A stretch of DNA of 30,376 bases from Deltaproteobacteria bacterium (GTDB lineage Bacteria > Desulfobacterota > Desulfarculia > Adiutricales > Adiutricaceae). Location of the stretch: contig JAITJT010000118.1 of the NCBI GenBank assembly GCA_031278795.1, positions 1 to 30,376 of the forward strand, read 5' to 3'. A model generated the notes under the pieces. It did no database searches. It was not told the DNA's origin and saw only the letters and a program-made list of their open reading frames with translations. Position 1 is the first letter of the stretch. Each line of letters starts with the position of its first letter. Position numbers and translations under genes: made by a program. Positions 23,320-30,376 of the stretch are shown piece after piece.

Positions 23320-25101
23320 ATGAACTTTGAAAGCTTTTTTGGCCTGAAGGAGAGGCCCTTTAAAAACTCGCAAGAGGAGAGATTCTTCTTTCCCCGCGCG
23401 GTCTTCAAGTCTCTCTGCCAGGCCCTGGAAAAGGATAATCCTCCCAAAACGATAGTCCTTGCGGGTCCGCTTGGGGTCGGGAAGACTCTGTCCATGCTCT
23501 GTCTGCCCTACGCCTTGGGAAAGAGATACCGCGTGGCCTTGTGTCTCCACGGTTCCCCCACGCTTACGGGCATCCTGGGTGAGGCCCTCAACTCTTTGGG
23601 CCTGGAGGGGCGCTACGCCCCCGGGGCACCGGAGGAGACCCTGTTGGGGCTCTTCCAGAGCACGGTCTCCTTTCACATAGAGGAGGGCTTGAACATAGTC
23701 TTAGCCGTTGATGATAGCTTCAAGCTAAGTTCTGAAACCATTAACGATCTGCAAGCCCTGGTATCCTTGGAACCGGAATGGAAAAACCGGGCCACCTTGC
23801 TCTTGGGATCAGCGGGTTCTCCACACTTAGAAGAGAGTAATGAGGGTGAGACCCTAATACTCAAGATGGAGCCCTTAAGCCAAGAGGAGACCTCACTCTA
23901 CCTGAGGCACCGCCTCATGGTGGCCGGAAAAAAAGCGCAACTGTTTTCAGCGGAGGCGGTTAAGCTCATTTGGGGCTATAGCCAAGGCAGTCCCGTGAAG
24001 ATAAACGACCTGGCGGAAAGGTCTCTCATGACGGCCTGGGCGGCCGGGAAAAAAGAGATAGCTGCAAGCCACGTGACCCAGGCCAAGGCATCTTTGGATA
24101 ATCCCATGCGCATCCAAGAGGAGAGCGCTAAGGTCGCGGCAGGTGGCGTGCGTACCCACCACCAGATCAAAGGCCTCCCCTCCAAGACCCCTCTCATAAC
24201 CCTAGGTGCCTTAATTGTGGCGGTAGTGGTAGTGACCTTGTATCTACTACTCCCTAAAAATGATTCAGAGCTCTCAGCCGCGCCTCCGGAGGAGGCGCCT
24301 CTTACCCAGGTGGCGGCACTGGAGACCATACCCGCGGTGGCATCCGAGAGCCCTCCGGATCTGCTTCCGGACCTTGGGCTTCCCACGCCACCATCCGCCA
24401 TACTCATGCTTCCCAGAAACGCCTTGGCGCTGGTGGTGGATAGATCGCTTACCATGTCCAAGCTCTGGCAAGGAGGCTTGAAGGGCCCGGGGCTCAAGGC
24501 CGAGGTGGCCCTACCTGAGATAACGGCGCCTGGGCTCTACCTGGTGGGAAGGCCCCAGAGTAGGACGCCCCTCATCTTTCAATACCCTCCAGCCAAGGAG
24601 ATACCTAAAGAGGCTAGCCTAAGGCTCTGGAAACAGGTGGAGTCTTTTCTGCCGCAGGATATTTTGCCCCTGGTGGTGGGAAACGGCTCGGATCTAAAAA
24701 AACCCAGTCCAGCCAAACTGGCTCTAACCATAAAAGATATCCTCAAGGTCTGGACCCAGTCCCAGGAACTTAAATCCGCTGACAACCTGGCACTTCTCTA
24801 CGCTCCGGAGTTTCAGTTCTTTGAACCTGGCCGCAAGGACAAGACCATCTCCAGGGAAAACTTCCGCCAGGCACTCATCTCTGAGATGCGCAGCTCAGGC
24901 GACATCCAGCTAACCGTATCCGAACCACTCATCCTCCTGGATCCCAGAAACCACAACCTGGTCTGGGCGGTCTTCAGTCTAAAATACGATTCCAGACTGC
25001 GCCACGACATAGGCTTAAGGACGCTAATCTTTGAGCGCAAGGGCGCGGACTGGCTAATCACGGCCGAACTCTGGATCAAGGAAGTGAGCCTCAAGACCTG
25101 A
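23320..25101 (+). CDS. ExeA-like AAA ATPase with membrane anchor and NTF2-like tail
   Basis: A 593-residue inner-membrane protein. It opens with MNFESFFGLKERPF, the standard beginning of ExeA/GspA-type ATPases. Walker A is GPLGVGKT at 49-56; Walker B NIVLAVDDS near 125-133 ends in Asp-Asp where ExeA proteins usually have Asp-Glu. One transmembrane helix lies at about 292-311. After a Pro-rich linker the last ~125 residues (LALLYAPEFQFFEPGR...NLVWAVFSLKYDS...GADWLITAELW) look like an NTF2-like/DUF4440-type domain on the periplasmic side. In ExeA itself the tail binds peptidoglycan; here it is replaced. The start at ATG 23320 is set by the family N-terminus; an upstream TTG is rejected. A permease gene follows six bases later. 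Confidence 0.8.
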   Translation: MNFESFFGLKERPFKNSQEERFFFPRAVFKSLCQALEKDNPPKTIVLAGPLGVGKTLSMLCLPYALGKRYRVALCLHGSPTLTGILGEALNSLGLEGRYAPGAPEETLLGLFQSTVSFHIEEGLNIVLAVDDSFKLSSETINDLQALVSLEPEWKNRATLLLGSAGSPHLEESNEGETLILKMEPLSQEETSLYLRHRLMVAGKKAQLFSAEAVKLIWGYSQGSPVKINDLAERSLMTAWAAGKKEIAASHVTQAKASLDNPMRIQEESAKVAAGGVRTHHQIKGLPSKTPLITLGALIVAVVVVTLYLLLPKNDSELSAAPPEEAPLTQVAALETIPAVASESPPDLLPDLGLPTPPSAILMLPRNALALVVDRSLTMSKLWQGGLKGPGLKAEVALPEITAPGLYLVGRPQSRTPLIFQYPPAKEIPKEASLRLWKQVESFLPQDILPLVVGNGSDLKKPSPAKLALTIKDILKVWTQSQELKSADNLALLYAPEFQFFEPGRKDKTISRENFRQALISEMRSSGDIQLTVSEPLILLDPRNHNLVWAVFSLKYDSRLRHDIGLRTLIFERKGADWLITAELWIKEVSLKT

Positions 25102-25107
25102 GCCGCT

Positions 25108-26304
25108 TTGCCGCTACGACTCCGCCCCATAATCACCAGTTTTTCCATGGGTTTCACCTGCGGCGCGCCGTTTTTGGTGGTGGTCACCCTTTTCCAGGCC
25201 TGGCTCAAGGATGGTGGGGTAAACATCACCCTCATAGGGCTCTTCGCCCTGGCCAGGATCCCTTACAGCGTCAAGTTTCTCTGGGCACCTATCCTTGACT
25301 ACCTCAAACCTTTCGGGGAGAGGCGGAGGGGTTTCATCCTCCTAAGTCAACTCTCACTCATTGCGGGGCTCATATATTTTTCCACCATAAGCCAAACTGA
25401 GCTCATGAAGGTGGCCCTGGCCGCCCTTTGGATAAGCATGAGCTCGGCCACCCAGGACATAGCTGTGGACGCCTACCGCCGGGAAGACCTCACCGACGAG
25501 GAGCTCGCGGGCGGCATCTCGGCTTACATCTGGGGCTACCGCATAGGCATGGTGATAATCTCCGGAGGCGGACTCATCCTGGCGGACCGCATTGGCTGGG
25601 AACAGGTCTACATGCTGGCGGCGCTTCTTTTAATTATTGGCCCCATTACCCTCATCTTCAGCCCGGAGCCCAAAAGGGGCATAACACTTCCCCAATCCTT
25701 GGCCGAAAGCGTCAAAGGCCCCATCCTGGACTTCATAAAAAGGGACAAGGCCCTCTACCTCTTCGCCTTCGTGCTGCTCTACCGTCTGGGTGAGCAGCTC
25801 ATCGTGAGCCTCAACACGGTCTTCTTTCTGGAGGCCGGCTACACCAAGACCCAGATAGGCTTGGTGGTTAAGGCCTTTGGCCTGGTGGCCACCCTTCTGG
25901 GAGTCTACCTAGGAACCCTCCACGTAAACAAAAGGGGCCTCAACTCCTCCCTTTGGGTCTTTGGTTGGCTGCAACTTGGAAACATCGCGGCCCTCACCGC
26001 CCTCTGGTACCTACCCCCCAAGATATCCACCCTGGCTTTTTTCGTGAGCCTCGATCATGTCATAGTGGGGGCCTGTGGGCTTGTCTTCACCACCTATCTA
26101 TCCAAGCAGACCAAACTCAACTACACCGCCACCCAGTACGCTATCCTAACCAGCGTGATGGCGCTTCCCGCAAACATCCTGGCATCCCCCGCCGGATTTT
26201 TGGTGAAGGTCCTTGGCTGGCCTGGCTTTTACTTGCTTGGCGCGGTGCTAGTGATACCTGGGCTCATAATCCTTAAGGCCTTGGTGAAGCCTAAAGAATC
26301 CTAA
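25108..26304 (+). CDS. AmpG-type major facilitator permease
   Basis: A 398-residue polytopic MFS protein of the AmpG family. Motifs: ARIPYSVKFLWAPILDYLKPFGERRRGFILLSQL (helix 2-3 loop) and SSATQDIAVDAYRRE, both characteristic of AmpG-like muropeptide/acetyl-CoA transporters, then paired helices through GYTKTQIGLVVKAFG to the C-terminus. AmpG imports GlcNAc-anhydroMurNAc peptides for recycling; specificity of this member is inferred from the family only. The start is TTG 25108, only six bases after the ATPase stop and without a good ribosome-binding site, implying translational coupling; ATG 25147 is a shorter alternative. Ends before a hairpin at 26311-26332. Confidence 0.85.
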   Translation: MPLRLRPIITSFSMGFTCGAPFLVVVTLFQAWLKDGGVNITLIGLFALARIPYSVKFLWAPILDYLKPFGERRRGFILLSQLSLIAGLIYFSTISQTELMKVALAALWISMSSATQDIAVDAYRREDLTDEELAGGISAYIWGYRIGMVIISGGGLILADRIGWEQVYMLAALLLIIGPITLIFSPEPKRGITLPQSLAESVKGPILDFIKRDKALYLFAFVLLYRLGEQLIVSLNTVFFLEAGYTKTQIGLVVKAFGLVATLLGVYLGTLHVNKRGLNSSLWVFGWLQLGNIAALTALWYLPPKISTLAFFVSLDHVIVGACGLVFTTYLSKQTKLNYTATQYAILTSVMALPANILASPAGFLVKVLGWPGFYLLGAVLVIPGLIILKALVKPKES

Positions 26305-26975
26305 AGCTTCACTCCAGAGTATGGAATGGAGTTTCTCTCTTTTGGCAGATTTCAAAAAAAATAAAAAAAAAATTTTTTTTGTGAAAATACAACTAAATCC
26401 GCTAAGTTTTGGGCTTTTAGGGAAGTGGTCTACATAAGTTACGACTACAAACAGCTTAACGGACGATTTTGAATTTAAGGCGTATACCACAAGATCTTTT
26501 AGAAGTTTTGCATTTCAATATACCTCTTTATGAGCTTTGATTTTAGACTAGTCACTTGACAAACATTGTCGCCATGATTACTTTATTGGGAGAGGCGGGA
26601 TATGGCAACATATTTCAGCCGCAAGGATTGTTACTACAAAATGATCAAAGGTACATTCTGTGGCAACGAGAATTTTCCCTAAGGTCATTGAAAAAACAAA
26701 ATTGTGCCACTGAAGGATCTTCCTCTGGAAAATCCATCATTTGTCATCATTTGTGGATATTATCTAAAATAATCCGCCTCATCGCTCACAAGACCCTAGT
26801 ATACCTATGACTTTTAACGGAATATAAGAAAAACCTTTGTCTCTTCAGATCCTGCCGCTTAGGCATTACACTTTTCCTTAAACACCCTACGCGATAGTTC
26901 ACATTAAGTGAGCGCTTCAAGAGGCTCAAGGGACTAAAGAGGCTTTAGATTGATAAATCTGACTACAACTTCTCC
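26305..26975. other. Intergenic region with possible gene debris
   Basis: About 670 bases. After a terminator-like hairpin come A- and T-runs (26348-26380). Around 26602 there is GAGGCGGGAT then an ATG opening a 26-codon frame (MATYFSRKDCYYKMIKG...) that stops at 26680-26682. After a further stop the same frame continues with KNKIVPLKDLPLENPSFVIICGYYLK. This looks like a small gene broken by stops, but I do not recognise it. The overlapping 84-codon frame at 26556-26810 has no domain. Confidence 0.4.
26311..26343 (+). terminator. Probable terminator of the ATPase-permease unit
   Basis: ACTCCA (26311-26316), 10-base loop, TGGAGT (26327-26332), followed by TTCTCTCTTTT. It begins seven bases after the permease stop. 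The stem is short and the T-tract is interrupted by C. Confidence 0.5.
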
Positions 26976-27428
26976 ATGCATCCATTTATTTTTTCTCTCT
27001 CCACAGACTCAAGACCTTTTAAGATTCTTAAGGAGAGCATATCAGTTCAGCTCAAAATGATCGTAAGAGATTACATCCTAGATGTCAGAAGCACTTACTC
27101 GCACGTCCACTTAAAAAACCTTATCCAGCTTATGATACTCGCCCAGGCTAACGCTAGCTTGCTTATGAACCTATTAACAACTTTCAAAGATTCTAAGGTG
27201 TCACCCATCATTTACTTCATCATGCTCACAAGAGTAACAGAATACATTCTCAGCTCCATAAAACAAATTAGAGAGCACCTCGCAGGCATTTCCCAGGATC
27301 CAAAATATTTGGGCTTATGCAGCATAACTCAAAACGAACTAAATTCAGTTTCTTGCGACTTTGTAAGGCCTACAAAGGCCCTGGATTTAAAAAGAACCGT
27401 GGCTACAGGCTCCCTTCCCGGTGGCTAG
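26976..27428 (+). CDS. Unrecognised helical protein, AT-rich gene
   Basis: A 150-residue reading frame I cannot assign. It appears almost wholly helical: roughly 14-43 (FKILKESISVQLKMIVRDYI), 44-73 (HLKNLIQLMILAQANASLLM) and 76-108 (PIIYFIMLTRVTEYILSSIK), ending in an unstructured tail with two Cys. Helix pattern and the ending 'SSIKQIREHLAGI' faintly recall four-helix-bundle proteins such as Avd of diversity-generating retroelements, but the family's signature residues are missing and no reverse transcriptase or template repeat is in the window. Codon use is more AT-rich (TTA, AGA, ATA, ACA frequent) than the neighbours, and there is no Shine-Dalgarno, so recent acquisition or decay are both possible. 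A terminator lies downstream at 27552-27595. Confidence 0.5.
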   Translation: MHPFIFSLSTDSRPFKILKESISVQLKMIVRDYILDVRSTYSHVHLKNLIQLMILAQANASLLMNLLTTFKDSKVSPIIYFIMLTRVTEYILSSIKQIREHLAGISQDPKYLGLCSITQNELNSVSCDFVRPTKALDLKRTVATGSLPGG

Positions 27429-27818
27429 CTTCACTAAGCCAAGGACTTCCCCCTTTGAGGGGCTAGGCGCTTTAAGACCCAGCCGCGGGCTGTAAAATTG
27501 CATTCTATCCAGCTCTAGATTGCTTGCAAGCTTAAAAGGCAAAGTGCGCCACTCTCCCAGGAACCCCAACATATCAGGGGAGAGCTTTCTTTTTTAGCCC
27601 AATTTGTGGTATATTCCTCAGTTGAGGGTTTCCAGCACAGGGGCCCTAAGCCCTTTCCCAAAGGCCCGGACGGACTTCCAAGCAAAGCCTCCGGCTACCC
27701 ATACGGGACAAGGTCTTTTCCGGCTTCTTTTCCCTCAAGCCTTTCCAAGCAACAATCCATCTAAATGCATACATACCTTAGCTTAACTCCGGAAGGTGAG
27801 TGTTGAACTATATTAGCT
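27429..27818. other. Intergenic region upstream of yhhQ
   Basis: About 390 bases, more GC-rich than other gaps and with several small inverted repeats (CCCCCTTTGAGGGG at about 27447-27460, AGCCGCGGGCT at 27480-27490, TTGCTTGCAAGC at 27520-27531). A terminator closes the first part (27552-27595). I looked for a preQ1 riboswitch before the queuosine-precursor transporter and for 4.5S, 6S and tmRNA, and found none I can support. Short frames on both strands lack domains. Confidence 0.45.
27552..27595 (+). terminator. Rho-independent terminator
   Basis: CTCTCCC (27552-27558) pairs with GGGAGAG (27578-27584) around a 19-base loop, followed by CTTTCTTTTTT. It lies 124 bases past the stop of the 26976-27428 frame and separates it from yhhQ. 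Confidence 0.7.
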
Positions 27819-28508
27819 ATGTCTGAAAAAAACCAATTTCAATCCCTAGAGATAATAACCGGGCTTTTCGCCGGGCTCCTCATCATCTCCAACTTGGCCT
27901 CCACCAGGCTCATAAGCCTGGGGCCCTTGAGCTTTGACGCCGGCACCCTCACTTTCCCGCTCACCTACATCTTTGGGGACATCCTGACGGAGGTCTACGG
28001 CTACCAGAGATCCAGGCGCATTATCTGGACGGCCTTCTTCACCCTCCTGGTCTCCTTTTTGGTCATGCACATTGTGTCACTTTTTCCGGCCCCGGCCGAC
28101 TGGAAGGATGCCGCCTCCTGGAGCGAGCTCCTGGTCATCACCCCGCGCATAGCCCTGGCCAGCCTTCTGGCCTTCCTAGGAGGGGAGTTCCTTAACTCCT
28201 TCATCCTCTCCAAGCTAAAGTCCAGAAACCCCAAGAAGGGCCCGGCCCTGCGTTTTGTGAGTTCCACCCTGGCGGGCCAGGGTCTGGACACTCTACTCTT
28301 CGCGTCCATCGCCTTTTTGGGGGTGCTACCCACGCCCCTCTTTGTGGCACTCATAGTCTCCAACTACATATACAAGTGCGCGGTCGAGATAATATTCCTT
28401 CCCCTTAGCCTCCTTTTGACCAAAAAGCTCAAGAAGGTGGACAACATAGACCACGTGGATAGGGGCATCTCCTACTCGCCCTTTTCCTTCAAGCTGGAAA
28501 AGGAGTAG
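27819..28508 (+). CDS. yhhQ: Queuosine precursor transporter YhhQ
   Basis: Inner-membrane ECF-like carrier of the COG1738 family; the E. coli member takes up preQ0/preQ1 for tRNA queuosine modification. The 229-residue product shows the family block TLTFPLTYIFGDILTEVYGYQRSRRIIWTAF near residues 43-73, and about six transmembrane helices including GLFAGLLIISNLAST and FVALIVSNYIYKCAVEIIFLPLSLLL. The start is ATG 27819, though the only AAGGTGAG lies about 20 bases upstream. No queuosine biosynthesis gene is nearby, so this organism may rely on uptake, but that is inference. Confidence 0.92.
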   Translation: MSEKNQFQSLEIITGLFAGLLIISNLASTRLISLGPLSFDAGTLTFPLTYIFGDILTEVYGYQRSRRIIWTAFFTLLVSFLVMHIVSLFPAPADWKDAASWSELLVITPRIALASLLAFLGGEFLNSFILSKLKSRNPKKGPALRFVSSTLAGQGLDTLLFASIAFLGVLPTPLFVALIVSNYIYKCAVEIIFLPLSLLLTKKLKKVDNIDHVDRGISYSPFSFKLEKE

Positions 28509-28626
28509 CCTAGATGGACTTCCTTTAGCTTCCTAAGCTCTTATTATTCTTTTCGCCCGCCCATCTGCAACAACTTATGTCGCCTTGAAAATCCACCTCT
28601 TGGGCTTTACGCGCGCCAAAAAACTG

Positions 28627-28656
28627 TTGCGGGAGGGAGGCAAAATTTTGTAAAAT
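28627..28656 (+). promoter_or_regulatory. Possible promoter of the SprT/DUF2786 gene
   Basis: TTGCGG (28627-28632), 18 bases, TAAAAT (28651-28656), about 120 bases upstream of the ATG at 28778. Confidence 0.35.
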
Positions 28657-28777
28657 TAAGCAAAAGTCACCATATTGGACTCTCCTTTAGAGGTTTAAAG
28701 TTTGTGAGGAGGGTTCACGGAATTTTCCATTAGTTTCCGTTTTTTAGGGTTTTTTTTTCCATGATTGAGGACTACAC

Positions 28778-29944
28778 ATGACAAGGATCCCAGAAACAGC
28801 CATAAAGACCAAGATAAACAATATTCTACTTAGTGAAATCAAACGACACTACGACTCCATCACTTTCACCTACAGGCACGTCCCTGGGTTCCGGCCCATG
28901 AATATAGACTTCGAGCCGCTCCCGCAGAAATGGGGGATGTACTCCCCCAAAAGGGGCATGATCGTCCTAAATGAGGACCTGTACTACAAGAGCAACTGGT
29001 ACGTGGTTCTCGGGGTGCTCACCCATGAGATAGTCCATCAGCTCCAGCACCAGCTCTATCCCAGCTCCTACGCAAGCGACGCCCCGCACGGGAACACCTT
29101 CCAGAGGATAGCCAGGTCCCTGCATCTGGACAAATTCTTCATGCACGCCTCCCTGGACATCACCCGGGAGGACGCCACGCCGCCAAACCCAATCGGGAAA
29201 AATAACGGAGAGTACCGGGAGCACCCGGTCTTGATAAAGGTGAGAAAGCTACTGGCCCTCTCCAACTCCAACGAGGCCCATGAAGCGGCCGCGGCGCTCG
29301 CGGCCGCTGAGAGGCTACTCCTCAAGTACAACCTGGAGCTTCCGGAGGATAACGACCCTAGCTCCCAGTTCCAGCGCTGGAGGCTCTACATAGGAAAGAG
29401 AGTCGAGAACAAGCACAGCTACATAGCCCATATCCTCAAAGACAGCTTCTTTGTGGAGTGCTTGACCATATCAGACTACGACCCCCACACCCAGACCTAT
29501 GTCAAATACTTAGAAATCATGGGGAAACCCGTGAATCTCAGTATGGCCGAGCACGTCTACCACTTTCTCCTGGAAAGGTGCGAAACCCTGTGGCTGGCCT
29601 TCAAGCCCAAGGCCCGCGCCATGGGAGAGAAGGGCATAGGAGCGCGCCAGTCCTTCATCATCAACATGCTCCGGAGCTTCATGGAGAAGCTGGAAAAGGA
29701 GCGGACAGCGGCCCAGGGGGACAAGGACATCTCGCAGCTGAGAACCGATCTGATTCTGGCCAGCAACCAGGCCCTACGCTCCTATATGAAGGAGAGCTAT
29801 CCGCACACGCGGAAGGTGAACCACACCCACAGCTCCTTCTCTCCCAACAGCGCCCAGGCGGGAAGGGCCGAAGGAGCCAAACTCACCATCCACTCCCCGG
29901 TATCCGGAGGCAAGTCCGGCGTACAGGGCAGGCTGGAATCCTAG
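28778..29944 (+). CDS. SprT-like zinc metalloprotease domain fused to DUF2786
   Basis: A 388-residue cytoplasmic protein with two recognisable modules. Residues about 10-120 are SprT-like: metal-binding HEIVH at 83-87 (LTHEIVHQLQH) with a third ligand His at 104 in APHGNTF, matching the SprT/Spartan HExxH...HG..F layout. Residues about 150-190 (VRKLLALSNSNEAHEAAAALAAAERLLLKYNLEL) are a DUF2786 domain, followed by a helical region typical of what trails DUF2786. SprT-type proteases in eukaryotes cleave DNA-protein crosslinks; bacterial members are little studied. The last 60 residues look disordered. Start ATG 28778. pcm follows after nine bases, its ribosome-binding site overlapping this gene's stop, so the two are likely co-transcribed. 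Confidence 0.8.
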   Translation: MTRIPETAIKTKINNILLSEIKRHYDSITFTYRHVPGFRPMNIDFEPLPQKWGMYSPKRGMIVLNEDLYYKSNWYVVLGVLTHEIVHQLQHQLYPSSYASDAPHGNTFQRIARSLHLDKFFMHASLDITREDATPPNPIGKNNGEYREHPVLIKVRKLLALSNSNEAHEAAAALAAAERLLLKYNLELPEDNDPSSQFQRWRLYIGKRVENKHSYIAHILKDSFFVECLTISDYDPHTQTYVKYLEIMGKPVNLSMAEHVYHFLLERCETLWLAFKPKARAMGEKGIGARQSFIINMLRSFMEKLEKERTAAQGDKDISQLRTDLILASNQALRSYMKESYPHTRKVNHTHSSFSPNSAQAGRAEGAKLTIHSPVSGGKSGVQGRLES

Positions 29945-29953
29945 AGGAGACGC

Positions 29954-30376
29954 TTGCAACCTAACCTCAAAGATGCGCGCGCGAGACCGCGCGAGCGCAT
30001 GGTGGAAGAGCAGCTAGTCGCGCGCGACATAGTCTCCCCTGGCGTTCTTTTGGCCATGCGCAAGATCCCTAGGCACAGTTTCGTGGACGAGGCGCTCATA
30101 GACCGGGCCTACTGGGACGGGCCTCTCCCCATAGGGCACGGCCAGACCATTAGCCAGCCCTACATAGTGGCCCTCATGACCCAGTGCCTGGAGCTCAAGG
30201 ATAGCGACCGGGTGCTGGAGATTGGTTTTGGCTGCGGCTACCAGACGGCCATACTCTCACAACTCTCCCAAGAGGTCTTCGCCGTGGAGCGCATCAGCGC
30301 CCTTTTTGAAAAAGGGCGCATGAACCTCAAGAACCTGGACATTAAAAACGTGAGGCTCAAGCTGGGTGACGGCACC
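29954..30376 (+). CDS. pcm: Protein-L-isoaspartate O-methyltransferase (3' end outside window)
   Basis: Repairs age-damaged proteins by methylating L-isoaspartyl residues using SAM. The 141 residues visible include RERMVEEQLVARDI, the IPRHSFVDEAL block, the LPIGHGQTISQPYIVALMTQ substrate/active-site segment and SAM motif I as VLEIGFGCGYQTAIL (GFGCGYQT for the usual GTGSGYQT). The start is TTG 29954 five bases after GAGGAG; ATG 29999 is an alternative that would lose little. The frame is open to the window edge with no stop. Confidence 0.95.
   Translation, partial: MQPNLKDARARPRERMVEEQLVARDIVSPGVLLAMRKIPRHSFVDEALIDRAYWDGPLPIGHGQTISQPYIVALMTQCLELKDSDRVLEIGFGCGYQTAILSQLSQEVFAVERISALFEKGRMNLKNLDIKNVRLKLGDGT

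Noticed and set aside
27395..27440. Possible SRP (4.5S) RNA on the minus strand, because of GGGAAGGGAGC
   Set aside because: Flanking bases lack the conserved internal-loop sequence and pairing of SRP domain IV, and the stretch overlaps the end of an ORF.
26976..27600. Diversity-generating retroelement (Avd plus template repeat)
   Set aside because: No reverse transcriptase, no paired template/variable repeats with A-specific changes, and the candidate Avd lacks the family's signature residues.
27429..27818. preQ1 riboswitch upstream of yhhQ
   Set aside because: No preQ1-I, II or III consensus stem and A-rich tail found near the start codon; only generic small hairpins.
1..30376. CRISPR array
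   Set aside because: The tandem arrays have contiguous 7-16 bp units without unique spacers, and no cas gene is present.

Overview
This window looks like a chromosomal segment of a Gram-negative bacterium. I favour a Desulfobacterota/deltaproteobacterial relative, with low confidence. The case rests on the mix of lipoproteins, an AmpG-type permease, a long-form HisG, a FliI-type ATPase, an ExeA-like ATPase, Pcm and a basic bS21. Genes are moderately GC-rich, while the gaps between them are strikingly AT-rich, often strand-biased, and several carry their own short tandem repeat array. I see no tRNA, rRNA, CRISPR array, intact insertion sequence or prophage.

Layout. Bases 1-1129 hold the decayed C-terminal ends of two Rpn-type (PD-(D/E)XK transposase-like) proteins. 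Bases 1130-8402 are read leftward. They hold an AbrB-family membrane protein overlapping the end of fbp, then rpsU with its own promoter and terminator, then a likely hisI-hisG-TPR lipoprotein-aminotransferase-engB operon driven from a promoter near 8373-8402. From 8932 onward everything is read rightward: an FxLYD lipoprotein, two tandem methionine aminopeptidase paralogues separated by an extremely T-rich gap, a Sel1-repeat protein, a radical SAM-recO-pseudouridine synthase operon, a stand-alone fliI-like gene, an NhaD/CitM-like ion transporter, a Pro-rich LytR_C-domain protein paired with a second radical SAM/SPASM protein, an ExeA-like AAA protein paired with an AmpG-type permease, an unrecognised AT-rich helical ORF, yhhQ, a SprT/DUF2786 fusion, and the start of pcm.

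How genes fit together. The left half is core metabolism (gluconeogenesis, histidine, amino-acid transamination) and ribosome assembly. The right half leans toward the cell envelope and quality control: lipoproteins, a LytR_C protein, an AAA ATPase with a periplasmic NTF2-like tail beside a muropeptide-type permease, and protein repair.

No complete new system is evident. The least explained items are the 26976-27428 ORF and its debris-filled surroundings, the LytR_C/radical SAM pair, the AbrB gene without a normal start codon, the duplicated map genes, and the many unrelated tandem arrays in the intergenic spaces. Functional names rest on motif recognition by eye; no database search was run.
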